Shown here: in pieces, positions 1 through 6,489 of the stretch | Layout: every line of letters begins with the position of its first letter | How positions within the stretch are numbered: the stretch's first letter is position 1 | NCBI GenBank assembly: GCA_012511915.1 | Contig: JAAZFB010000516.1 | Location: 1-12,455, forward strand | Direction: 5' to 3' | Source: Clostridiaceae bacterium | GTDB lineage: Bacteria; Bacillota; Clostridia; Monoglobales; Firm-18 | DNA: 12,455 nucleotides | Translations under genes and position numbers: made by a program | Notes under the pieces: model-generated | Seen by the model: the letters and a program-made list of their open reading frames with translations, nothing else | Told to the model about the DNA's origin: nothing | Database searches by the model: none

Positions 1-1
1 A

Positions 2-76
2 GGCGGAGGATTGAGGAATACTGTACGTATTCCGATTGACGACAACGCAGTCATACGGAAATTTTGCCGACGGTAA
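2..76 (+). CDS. Possible 3' end of an upstream gene (partial)
   Basis: One plus-strand frame is open from the window edge to a TAA at 74-76 and encodes about 24 residues ending in IRKFCRR. The other two plus frames stop within the first 40 bases. A short open stretch at a window edge is weak evidence, and I do not recognise the product. In related genomes other short genes often precede yqfC, but nothing here identifies one. Confidence 0.25.
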   Translation, partial: GGGLRNTVRIPIDDNAVIRKFCRR

Positions 77-91
77 CGTATGGAATTAGGG

Positions 92-119
92 TTGACAGAG
101 TACTAGTACTATATATATT
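92..119 (+). promoter_or_regulatory. Sigma-A-like promoter of yqfC with palindromic spacer
   Basis: A perfect TTGACA (92-97) is followed after 16 bp by TATATT (114-119), about 50 bases before the yqfC ATG. The spacer contains AGTACTAGTACT (99-110), a perfect 12-bp palindrome that could be an operator. yqfC and yqfD are sigma-E dependent in Bacillus, but I do not see a convincing sigma-E -35/-10 pair here, so the sigma-A reading is from sequence fit only. Confidence 0.5.
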
Positions 120-170
120 CATAAAGCTTGTATTTTTGCATAAATTATTAAAGAAAGGGTTGGTAATAAT

Positions 171-440
171 ATGAGAAAAACAAAAAGAGAAAAATTAGCG
201 GAATTATTTGAAATGCCGAAGGAAGTTGTGTTAGACACACCGAAAGTAACGATATATAACAATAACCAGTTATGCATAGAAAACCATGGCGGAATTATAG
301 AATATACAGATGAGCATATTAGTCTTAAAACAATCGAAAAAACAATATCCATAAACGGCAAAAACCTCGAATTACGGGTAATAACCGATATAGATGTTCA
401 AATAGAAGGCGAAATATCCAAAATAGAATGGGGAAATTGA
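171..440 (+). CDS. yqfC: Sporulation protein YqfC
   Basis: This encodes an 89-residue protein that matches the small YqfC sporulation family in length and in its core. The core holds an ENHGGIIEYTDEHI segment (residues 38-51) and a GKNLELRVIT segment near residues 63-72. In Bacillus the gene is transcribed in the mother cell under sigma-E. Its precise biochemical role is not established. The protein has a basic N-terminus, no signal peptide and no membrane segment. The ATG is preceded by AAAGGG at 154-159. It lies directly upstream of yqfD, the usual order in spore-forming Firmicutes, which strengthens the call. It ends in TGA. Confidence 0.85.
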   Translation: MRKTKREKLAELFEMPKEVVLDTPKVTIYNNNQLCIENHGGIIEYTDEHISLKTIEKTISINGKNLELRVITDIDVQIEGEISKIEWGN

Positions 441-442
441 AC

Positions 443-498
443 TATACTAATGCTAAATTCAATCACATATAACACTATATTTGATTGAATTTAGTATA
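443..498. repeat. Long AT-rich hairpin between yqfC and yqfD
   Basis: A 13-bp perfect inverted repeat, CTAAATTCAATCA (453-465) with its complement at 482-494, encloses a second 5-bp stem, ATATA/TATAT (467-471 and 476-480), with loop ACAC. TATA at 443-446 and 495-498 can add an outer arm across a 6-nt bulge. It lies 12 bases after the yqfC stop. No T-run follows on the plus strand, so it is not a textbook intrinsic terminator. It may attenuate or protect mRNA, or be a mobile-element remnant. Confidence 0.6.
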
Positions 499-504
499 AG
501 CCTA

Positions 505-590
505 CGGCACCCGCATTTTGGCGCGATAATCTCTTATCATTCCTTGATTTGCAGATAAGAGTTTTTCATCAATATTCGTGCCGGTGCGGG
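505..590 (+). promoter_or_regulatory. Structured leader candidate upstream of yqfD
   Basis: Several pairings compete. CTCTTATC (531-538) pairs perfectly with 554-561 and is followed by TTTTT, so it resembles a weak intrinsic terminator. CGGCAC (505-510) pairs with GTGCCG (578-583). CCCGCA (510-515) pairs with TGCGGG (585-590). GGCGCG (520-525) can pair with CGTGCC (577-582) with one G-U. The second and third pairings cross each other, and the 3' strands lie 10-25 nt before the yqfD ribosome binding site (GGAG, 601-604). I match this to no known riboswitch class. The 441-612 gap contains no gene that I can support. Confidence 0.35.
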
Positions 591-612
591 GGAGTGGAAT
601 GGAGATTATATT

Positions 613-1821
613 ATGGCGCTTGTTAAACTATTTAACTTTTTGATAGGATATGTTACAATAAGTATTAAAGGGGCTTTCCCGGAGAGGTTTTTAAACATTT
701 GCGCCCGCCGCAGAATTTATCTTTGGAATGTAAAAAGGCAAGGCGTGGCAAGAATAAATGCAAATATTAGCGTTAAAGGTTTTAAACTTATCCGCCCGAT
801 CGCCAAAAAGAGCAGATGTAACATTTACATAAATCAACGGCACGGCATACCGTTTTTTTTGTATAAGCACAGAAAACGCAAGATATTTGCCGCCGGAGCG
901 GTGTTTTTTATAATTTCTCTGTTTATTATTACAAGGTTTATTTGGGTAATTGATATTACAGGTAACAACGAAGTTGAAACAGTACAAATAATTGAGGTGC
1001 TAAGTGAAGCGGGATTAAAAACAGGTGTATTAAGCTCAAAAGTAGTAATATCTGATATTCAAAACTATACAATGACAAAGCTTGGGAAAATTGCATGGAT
1101 AGGCATAAACTTAAAAGGCACTACGGCTTTTGTAGAAATAAAAGAACGGCTGTCAACACCGGATTTGTTTCAAAAAGACCTACCGTGCAACATTGTTGCA
1201 AAAACGGACGGTGTAATTGAATCGATAGATGCAGTAAACGGCAACCGACTTGTAAGTATCGGCGATGTTGTGGGTAAAGGGCAGCTTTTAATAAGCGGAG
1301 TTATCGACAGCAAAGCGGGCGATGGAGTGCGTTATCTTCACGCTGATGGAGAAGTTTTGGCGACAACATGGCATGAAATAACGGTAGAAGTACCAAAGTA
1401 TGAGCAAATAAGAACAAGGACGGGTAAGTCTAAATCAAAGCATATGGTAAAGTTTTTTAACTTTTATGTTAATTTTTTCTTAAATGATAGAATTTCATAC
1501 TCGAATTATGATAGAATAAGTTATGTAAAAAAATTTGCAATAGGAAACAACATTGTATTTCCGTTATCGTTTCATTATGACAATTATTACGAAGTGGAAA
1601 TAACACAGCAGCCATATGAATTAACTGAGGCTTTGACTTTAGCCGAAAACGAAGCATATAAACAGGTTGCCGGGCTTACAATAAAAAGCAAAAGGAAAAA
1701 AGCAGACAACAATAAGCTGACGGTGATTTACGAGTGTCTTGAAAACATAGCTGAAAAGGCAACCATTTTAAAGGAGGAAAGAACCGAAGAACATGAACAC
1801 AACAAAAGTGATGAAGGCTGA
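613..1821 (+). CDS. yqfD: Sporulation protein YqfD
   Basis: This encodes a 402-residue membrane protein of the YqfD sporulation family. A basic N-terminal region of about 90 residues is followed by one transmembrane helix (about residues 91-111). Next comes a segment starting IWVIDITGNNEV that resembles the POTRA-like fold of FtsQ-type proteins, then a long C-terminal extracytoplasmic region. The length fits the family, usually near 400. In Bacillus it belongs to the sigma-E regulon with yqfC, and its molecular function is poorly defined. The ATG has GGAG at 601-604, 8 bases upstream. The last 29 bases overlap the start of phoH, so the two are probably translated from one transcript. It ends in TGA. 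Confidence 0.88.
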   Translation: MALVKLFNFLIGYVTISIKGAFPERFLNICARRRIYLWNVKRQGVARINANISVKGFKLIRPIAKKSRCNIYINQRHGIPFFLYKHRKRKIFAAGAVFFIISLFIITRFIWVIDITGNNEVETVQIIEVLSEAGLKTGVLSSKVVISDIQNYTMTKLGKIAWIGINLKGTTAFVEIKERLSTPDLFQKDLPCNIVAKTDGVIESIDAVNGNRLVSIGDVVGKGQLLISGVIDSKAGDGVRYLHADGEVLATTWHEITVEVPKYEQIRTRTGKSKSKHMVKFFNFYVNFFLNDRISYSNYDRISYVKKFAIGNNIVFPLSFHYDNYYEVEITQQPYELTEALTLAENEAYKQVAGLTIKSKRKKADNNKLTVIYECLENIAEKATILKEERTEEHEHNKSDEG

Positions 1822-2782
1822 TAATATTGACCAAATAATCAATATATTCGGAAGCTTTGACAAAAATGTTAAATTATTGGAAGGGCATTATAATGTTCAA
1901 ATTGCCCATAGGGATACAGACTTAAAAATAAGCGGTAATGACGAAAATAAAATCAAAAAAGCACAAAGGGTGCTTTCGGGATTAATGATGCTAACCGCAA
2001 CGGGTGAGCAAATAGACGAGCAATCAACCCGTTATGTTATTGACTTAGTCGATGATGGGCAAGAGGACAAGCTTATTTCAATCGGCAAAGGCAATATCAA
2101 CGTTACCGCAAAGGGCAAGCCTGTTAAACCAAAGACATTGGGGCAAAGGGCATATGTTGAAGCAATAAAAAATAACGTAATAACATTCGGCATCGGGCCG
2201 GCCGGCACAGGTAAAACATACCTTGCCGTGGCAATGGCAGTTGCAGAACTGAAAAATAAAACGATAGGCAGAATTATTATTACACGGCCTGCCGTCGAAG
2301 CGGGTGAGAACCTCGGCTTTTTGCCGGGCGATTTGCAAACAAAAGTAGACCCATACTTGCGACCTTTATATGATGCGCTTTATGATATGCTCGGCGTTGA
2401 AAACTATCAAAAATATGTCGAACGCGGCATTATAGAGGTAGCACCCTTGGCATATATGCGTGGGCGCACATTGGATGATTCTTTTATTATACTTGATGAA
2501 GCACAAAATACAACACCCGAACAAATGTAAATGTTTCTTACCCGAATTGGCTTTGGCTCACGCGCTATAGTTACCGGTGATATAACTCAAATAGATTTGC
2601 CATACGGCAAAAAAAGCGGATTAAAAGAGGTAATGCGTATATTAAAAAATATCGAAAACATTGATTTTATAAAACTGACCGATAAAGATGTGGTTAGACA
2701 CCCGTTGGTGCAGTCAATTGTAAAGGCATACGAAAAAGACGATTTAAGAAAGGCACAGAAGGGAAAAGACAAAGATGGTTGA
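1793..2782 (+). pseudogene. phoH: PhoH-family ATPase with one in-frame TAA stop
   Basis: This encodes a PhoH/YbeZ (PhoL) family nucleotide-binding protein, thought to help YbeY in rRNA maturation. It is 329 residues if the internal stop is read through, close to the family norm. The N-terminal part (245 residues) holds a KH-like region, Walker A GPAGTGKT (135-142) and Walker B FIILDEAQN (231-239). The frame is then cut by TAA at 2528-2530, exactly where relatives have Lys in QMKMFLTR. The same frame continues with the family's TGDITQIDLP and DVVRHPLV motifs to a TGA at 2780-2782. A single AAA-to-TAA change explains it and no frameshift is needed. AAGGAGG (1771-1777) lies 15 bases before the ATG, a long spacing. 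It overlaps yqfD by 29 bases. It could be a true pseudogene, an assembly error, or a split or read-through gene. Confidence 0.85.
2531..2782 (+). CDS. C-terminal PhoH fragment, possible re-initiation product
   Basis: An ATG directly follows the internal TAA of phoH (TAAATG), giving an 83-residue open frame with the conserved C-terminal part of PhoH: MFLTRIGFGS, TGDITQIDLP at residues 15-24, and DVVRHPLVQSIVKAYE. On its own it lacks both Walker motifs. No Shine-Dalgarno stands before it, so it could be made only by terminating ribosomes restarting. I treat it as part of phoH unless expression is shown. Confidence 0.4.
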   Translation: MFLTRIGFGSRAIVTGDITQIDLPYGKKSGLKEVMRILKNIENIDFIKLTDKDVVRHPLVQSIVKAYEKDDLRKAQKGKDKDG

Positions 2783-2822
2783 TATAAAAAACATTTAGAC
2801 AAAAATAAAATTCACAAAGAAC
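2775..2822 (+). other. ybeY: Probable true ybeY 5' end interrupted by TAG
   Basis: Upstream of the open ybeY frame, and in phase with it, ATG at 2775 begins MVDIKNI, then TAG (2796-2798), then TKIKFTKN, then the rest of YbeY. These 16 codons restore the first beta strand that YbeY proteins normally have and that the downstream ATG lacks. The stop falls at the position of a commonly conserved Gln in the I-x-N-x-Q pattern, so CAG-to-TAG is the simplest change. This ATG overlaps the phoH stop by 8 bases and has GAAGGG at 2758-2763, whereas ATG 2823 has no clear ribosome binding site. Confidence 0.65.
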
Positions 2823-3677
2823 ATGGCTGGGCTTATCCGCTACGCAATTGAAAAAGCATTATGCTATAACGACGTAAAGCAACGAAGTGTCAGTGTGGTA
2901 ATTTGCGACGATAATTATATTCAGGGCTTGAACAAACAATATCGCGATATGGACTGCCCAACAGATGTGCTTTCTTTTCCGCTTTACGACGAAAATGGCA
3001 ATTTAGACGGGGACGAGTTGGGGGATATTGTTATTTCTGTCGAAACGGCAAATAGGCAAGCAATTGAATACGGGCATTCACCGGAGCGCGGAATCGCGTT
3101 TCTAACGGTACATTCCGTTCTTCATCTATTGGGTTACGACCATACGGAGGATGAAACAATTATGTTTACTATGCAAAAGGAAATAATGGAGAGCATAAAC
3201 AATAAAATCAGCCCAAAAACAAAAAAAATATGTCATAGTTTTAAATTTGCCTTTTCCGGAATGTGGTTTTGTATAAAAAATGAACGCAATTTTCGTTTCC
3301 ATCTTTTTGCTGCTTTAACCGTCTCACTTATTGCCCCGTATTATAAATTCATCACCGTAGAAAAAATACTTTTGGTTTTTGTAATAACAACCGTTTTGAT
3401 AAGTGAAATGTTTAATACTGCTATTGAGGCATTTATTGATGCTCAAACAAAAAAATATATTACCTTTGCCAAAGTCGCAAAAGATGTAAGCGCCGGTGCG
3501 GTGCTGCTTGCCGCAATATGTGCGATAGTATGCGGTTTGTTTTTATTTTTGAAAGTTGATATAATACATAATATATTGACAGATATATTTACCTCAATAC
3601 CAAAAATCATTGCAACTATAATATATTTTTCTGCAGGATATGTATTCATTTCAAAAGGAGGCCGAAATATCAGTTGA
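2823..3677 (+). CDS. ybeY: YbeY rRNA-maturation endonuclease fused to DgkA-type lipid kinase
   Basis: This is one 284-residue frame with two domains. Residues 1-125 are YbeY: PTDVLSFPL (46-54), GDIVIS, and the metal-binding HSVLHLLGYDH with H97, H101 and H107. YbeY is a single-strand endoribonuclease for 16S rRNA 3' maturation and ribosome quality control. Residues about 137-284 are a prokaryotic diacylglycerol/undecaprenol kinase with NERNFRFH (153-160), the SEMFNTAIEA core (E195, N198, E202) and AKDVSAGAVLLAA (219-231). It has the usual three membrane helices plus an extra one near 259-277. In Bacillus ybeY and dgkA are adjacent separate genes, so the fusion follows operon order. The shown start trims the YbeY N-terminus because of an upstream TAG (2796-2798). 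The 3' end overlaps the era TTG. Both halves look catalytically intact. Confidence 0.85.
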   Translation: MAGLIRYAIEKALCYNDVKQRSVSVVICDDNYIQGLNKQYRDMDCPTDVLSFPLYDENGNLDGDELGDIVISVETANRQAIEYGHSPERGIAFLTVHSVLHLLGYDHTEDETIMFTMQKEIMESINNKISPKTKKICHSFKFAFSGMWFCIKNERNFRFHLFAALTVSLIAPYYKFITVEKILLVFVITTVLISEMFNTAIEAFIDAQTKKYITFAKVAKDVSAGAVLLAAICAIVCGLFLFLKVDIIHNILTDIFTSIPKIIATIIYFSAGYVFISKGGRNIS

Positions 3678-4567
3678 ATTATACGTCCGGCTTTGTAACG
3701 ATAATAGGAAGCCCTAATGTTGGCAAGTCAACACTTTTGAATACGCTGTTAGGCGAAAAAATAGCCGCAGTATCGCCACGTCCGCAAACAACACGCACAA
3801 AGATATCAGGTATAATTACTGATGCTAATTCGCAAATAGTTTTACTGGATACACCCGGCATACAAACACCAAAAAATAGACTTGGTAACTACATGAAAAA
3901 CATTACCGACCAAACGGCGACACAGTCAGACATTCTGATATATATGTTGGATGTGTCTAAGTACAACTTTGAAAAAGAAATGCAAAAAATAGAAACGCTG
4001 AAGCAGGCAACTTTATTTCTGGTCATAAACAAAATCGACCTAATAAAAAAAGCACAGCTGTTACCGATTATGTCAAGTTTTTCAGAAACGGGCAAATTCA
4101 ACGAAATAATCCCGTTGAGCGCAAAAAAACAAGATGGCATCGATATGCTGATAGACTGCTTAAAAAGGTACCTTCCCCAGGGTCCAAAGTTTTTCCCCGA
4201 TGATATAATTTCAGACCAGCCGGAACGGCAAATTTGCAGCGAGCTTATACGGGAAAAAATGATGCGGCTTTTGGGTGATGAAATTCCTTACGGCACAGCA
4301 GTAGTAATCGAAAAAATGGAATACAACGAAACAAAAAATTTGACTTCTATAACAAGTATAATTTATTGTGAACGGCAATCCCATAAATCAATAATAATTG
4401 GTAAAGATGGGGCAATGTTGAAAAAAATAGGCAGTTTAGCACGCTCGGACATACAAAAATTCTTAGGTGCTAGGATTTTTTTGCAACTATGGGTAAAAGT
4501 TTCTGATAATTGGCGAAACAGTTATAGCGCGCTTAAAGACTTTGGGTATACCGATTCTGATCTTTGA
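3674..4567 (+). CDS. era: GTPase Era
   Basis: This encodes a 297-residue, full-length Era, the essential GTPase that binds the 3' end of 16S rRNA and checks 30S assembly. It has G1 GSPNVGKS (12-19), G3 DTPG (59-62), G4 NKID (119-122) and G5 SAK (149-151). A C-terminal KH RNA-binding domain follows, with IIGKDG (241-246). It starts with TTG, which overlaps the TGA of the preceding gene. AAAAGGAGG at 3653-3661 lies 12 bases upstream and no in-frame ATG is better placed. The neighbours phoH and ybeY act in the same pathway. The cdd gene often found before era in Bacillus is absent. It ends in TGATAA, a tandem stop. Confidence 0.96.
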   Translation: MNYTSGFVTIIGSPNVGKSTLLNTLLGEKIAAVSPRPQTTRTKISGIITDANSQIVLLDTPGIQTPKNRLGNYMKNITDQTATQSDILIYMLDVSKYNFEKEMQKIETLKQATLFLVINKIDLIKKAQLLPIMSSFSETGKFNEIIPLSAKKQDGIDMLIDCLKRYLPQGPKFFPDDIISDQPERQICSELIREKMMRLLGDEIPYGTAVVIEKMEYNETKNLTSITSIIYCERQSHKSIIIGKDGAMLKKIGSLARSDIQKFLGARIFLQLWVKVSDNWRNSYSALKDFGYTDSDL

Positions 4568-4608
4568 TAAACCACTGCATGGTTAAACTTACAAGTTATA
4601 TTTTTGTA

Positions 4609-4645
4609 CACCCTGTTGCACCATAATAATATAAAAGGGGTGCAA
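4609..4645 (+). promoter_or_regulatory. Hairpin around the ribosome binding site of yqzL
   Basis: TTGCACC (4616-4622) pairs perfectly over 7 bp with GGTGCAA (4639-4645), and CACCC (4609-4613) can instead pair with GGGTG (4638-4642). Both pairings involve the AAAAGGGG ribosome binding site (4633-4640) of the small downstream gene. The layout suggests possible translational control, by inference only. The rest of the era-yqzL gap (4568-4608) has only small weak hairpins and a T-run. Confidence 0.35.
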
Positions 4646-4650
4646 AAAAA

Positions 4651-4782
4651 ATGCTGATTGATTTAACATGGAGATTATTCGAAAAGACAGGAAATGTAGA
4701 TATGTTTTTGGAATACTGCAAGCTGGTTAAAGAAAAAAAAGGTGACGGGCATGGCAATAAAAATAAAAGGTCTGATAATTAA
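4651..4782 (+). CDS. yqzL: YqzL-like small protein
   Basis: This encodes a 43-residue protein beginning MLIDLTWRLFEKTGNVDMFL. It fits the small YqzL family, whose members begin M-L-D-F-T-W-x-x-F-x-x-T-G-N-I-D and sit between era and recO. Function is unknown. The ATG is preceded by AAAAGGGG with 10 bases spacing. The C-terminus is a basic, low-complexity tail (GDGHGNKNKRSDN) encoded by the region overlapping the recO start by 32 bases. The overlap suggests translational coupling to recO. It ends in TAA. Confidence 0.8.
   Translation: MLIDLTWRLFEKTGNVDMFLEYCKLVKEKKGDGHGNKNKRSDN
4739..4744 (+). promoter_or_regulatory. Ribosome binding site deciding the recO start
   Basis: AGGTGA lies 6 bases before ATG 4751. 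The in-frame GTG at 4742 overlaps this site and has no ribosome binding site of its own, so ATG 4751 is preferred. Confidence 0.6.
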
Positions 4783-5485
4783 AGAAACAAAAGTCGGCGA
4801 AGGGGATAAAATAATAACTATGCTGACGAGCGAACTGGGTATAATACAAGCTGCGGCAAAAGGGGCAAGAAGTTACAAAAGTAAATTCTTAGCGGGCTGT
4901 CAGCTTTTTTGTTATACCGCATTTGACCTCAGGGAAAAAACCAAGTTGTTTTCTGTGGTGTCGGCTGAGCCAATACATACCTTCTATGAAATTAGAAATG
5001 ATTTTGAAAGACTTAGCCTTGCAGTATATTTTTGCGACTTACTCAATGAAATCGGCACTGATTTACACAATGCCGATACAATGCTGAGTCTTGCGTTAAA
5101 TACGTTATATTTACTTTCGAAATCTACAAACCTTACCCAATTAAAAGCGACATTTGAGCTTCGGTTAATATGCGAAACCGGCTTTGCGCCCGAGCTTTAC
5201 AGTTGTGTAAAATGCGGCAATAAAAGTGATAATAACTTCATTTCAACACAAGACGGGGGTATGCTATGCAATACATGCTCATCGCAGACGAATATACTAC
5301 CCGGTACACTAAGTGCTATGCGGCATATAATATCAGCCCCACTAAAAAAAACCTTTTCATACCATACAGACAATAAAGTGCTTTTGGAATTGAAGACTAT
5401 TACCGAAAATTATTTGCTTTATCAAATAGACAAATTCCCCCGCTCGTTGAAGTACTACCACAGATTAACAAAAAGTCGGGAATAG
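4751..5485 (+). CDS. recO: DNA repair protein RecO
   Basis: This encodes a 244-residue RecO, which loads RecA with RecF and RecR and anneals single-stranded DNA during recombinational repair. The N-terminal OB-fold begins MAIKIKGLIIKETKVGEGDK and contains AAAKGARSYKSK (34-45). A helical domain follows, with a Cys4 zinc site formed by C152, C155, C173 and C176. The length is typical. I chose ATG 4751 over the GTG at 4742 because of AGGTGA placed 6 bases before it and because RecO proteins begin near this point. The gene overlaps yqzL. It ends in TAG, 13 bp from the end of the convergent helicase-loader gene, leaving no room for a separate terminator. Confidence 0.93.
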   Translation: MAIKIKGLIIKETKVGEGDKIITMLTSELGIIQAAAKGARSYKSKFLAGCQLFCYTAFDLREKTKLFSVVSAEPIHTFYEIRNDFERLSLAVYFCDLLNEIGTDLHNADTMLSLALNTLYLLSKSTNLTQLKATFELRLICETGFAPELYSCVKCGNKSDNNFISTQDGGMLCNTCSSQTNILPGTLSAMRHIISAPLKKTFSYHTDNKVLLELKTITENYLLYQIDKFPRSLKYYHRLTKSRE

Positions 5486-5498
5486 AAAACAGTACGAT

Positions 5499-6473
5499 TT
5501 ATATCGCTGTTAAACGCAAATCGTCGCCAAAGAACAAAACAACATTGAAATTACCAAGAATACGAGAGCAGATTCTTTCAGAATAAATATGTTTTAAATC
5601 TTTTATAGAAAGGTTCGTACTGATTATCATGGGTGATTGTTCGATAATTCGGGAATTAATTACATCAAATAGTATACTGTCGGAATATGAATTTCTAAAC
5701 TCAGTGCCCAAATCGTCAATAATTAAAAGTTGTGCACTTGTAACGGACGAAATAATCCTTTGAGTTTCCTCAGAAGTATTTCTGCCAAATTTATAGTCTT
5801 CGAAAATGGAGAACATTTTGGGCGCAGACATATAAAATACCGTTTTACCTTGGTCGATATACCTTTTTGCAATACAGTCTGAAGTAAATGTTTTTCCCAA
5901 ACCCGTTGCGCCGTAAAACAACAAATTTTTAGCTGCTCCCTCCTCTCCATTTGCAAAGCTGAGGGCAATATTATAAACAGAGCGCATATTTTCGCGCGGG
6001 GATACACCGTATTTTTTATCCTTATCATCAGAAAACAACTCAATGCTAAACTTTTCAAAAGAACTGTTGCTGCACATTTTTATATTCGAGTACTTTTGCA
6101 GCAGGGCATTGCGTTTTTGTAAATAACATTTACAACGGTTACCGTCAAAATAACCCTTGTCCTTACATACCTCACAGCAGAAAATCTCGTCCATTATATT
6201 GGTTGGATAGTTTGCATTAATAAGCAGTCTTGTTTTTTCATCTGTTAATGATTTAATATCTGTTTGCATTTTTCGTATTGTTCTGTTGGGGTTTATCCCA
6301 CCTTTTATTACATCAGCAGCAACCCCAAGCGCAATTTCGCTGATTTGTTCGTCAATTTTTTTTATTCGCGGGATTTTTCTGTATATTTGTTCAATCGCCT
6401 TTTCCTGCTTATTTTTGTTAAGTTCACGAATAGCAGTGTATTCTCTGTTTATTTCGTCATAAATATTATTCAT
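5499..6473 (-). CDS. DnaC/DnaI-type replicative helicase loader (AAA+ ATPase)
   Basis: This encodes a 324-residue ATPase of the DnaC/DnaI/IstB group, expected to load the replicative helicase onto DNA. The N-terminal region is helical and charged. A Cys cluster (C99, C100, C103, C114, C116) matches the zinc-binding region of DnaI-type loaders. Then come Walker A GATGLGKT (188-195), Walker B LLIIDDLG (249-256), sensor STN (285-287) and YSERICSRILG with a likely arginine finger. I use ATG 6473 with GGAAAG just upstream. The frame can extend to a TTG at 6500 inside the dnaD-like gene, but that has no ribosome binding site. A DnaD-domain gene directly upstream is the usual clostridial pairing, which separates it from IstB of transposons. 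It ends in TAA. Confidence 0.88.
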   Translation of the reverse strand: MNNIYDEINREYTAIRELNKNKQEKAIEQIYRKIPRIKKIDEQISEIALGVAADVIKGGINPNRTIRKMQTDIKSLTDEKTRLLINANYPTNIMDEIFCCEVCKDKGYFDGNRCKCYLQKRNALLQKYSNIKMCSNSSFEKFSIELFSDDKDKKYGVSPRENMRSVYNIALSFANGEEGAAKNLLFYGATGLGKTFTSDCIAKRYIDQGKTVFYMSAPKMFSIFEDYKFGRNTSEETQRIISSVTSAQLLIIDDLGTEFRNSYSDSILFDVINSRIIEQSPMIISTNLSIKDLKHIYSERICSRILGNFNVVLFFGDDLRLTAI

Positions 6474-6489
6474 ATAGCTTTCCAATGGC

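Noticed and set aside
2528..2798. Global stop-codon reassignment (UAA/UAG read as an amino acid)
   Set aside because: Other intact genes in the window end at their expected length in TAA (secF, helicase loader, yqzL), TAG (recO, ilvB) and TGA, so those codons still terminate translation.
5723..6058. 111-codon minus-strand frame inside the helicase-loader gene
   Set aside because: It is an alternative frame within a gene that has intact Walker A and B motifs, and it has no domain of its own.
5499..6473. IstB-type transposon helper ATPase
   Set aside because: The Cys-cluster N-terminus, the DnaD-domain neighbour, and the absence of a transposase or inverted repeats favour a replication helicase loader.
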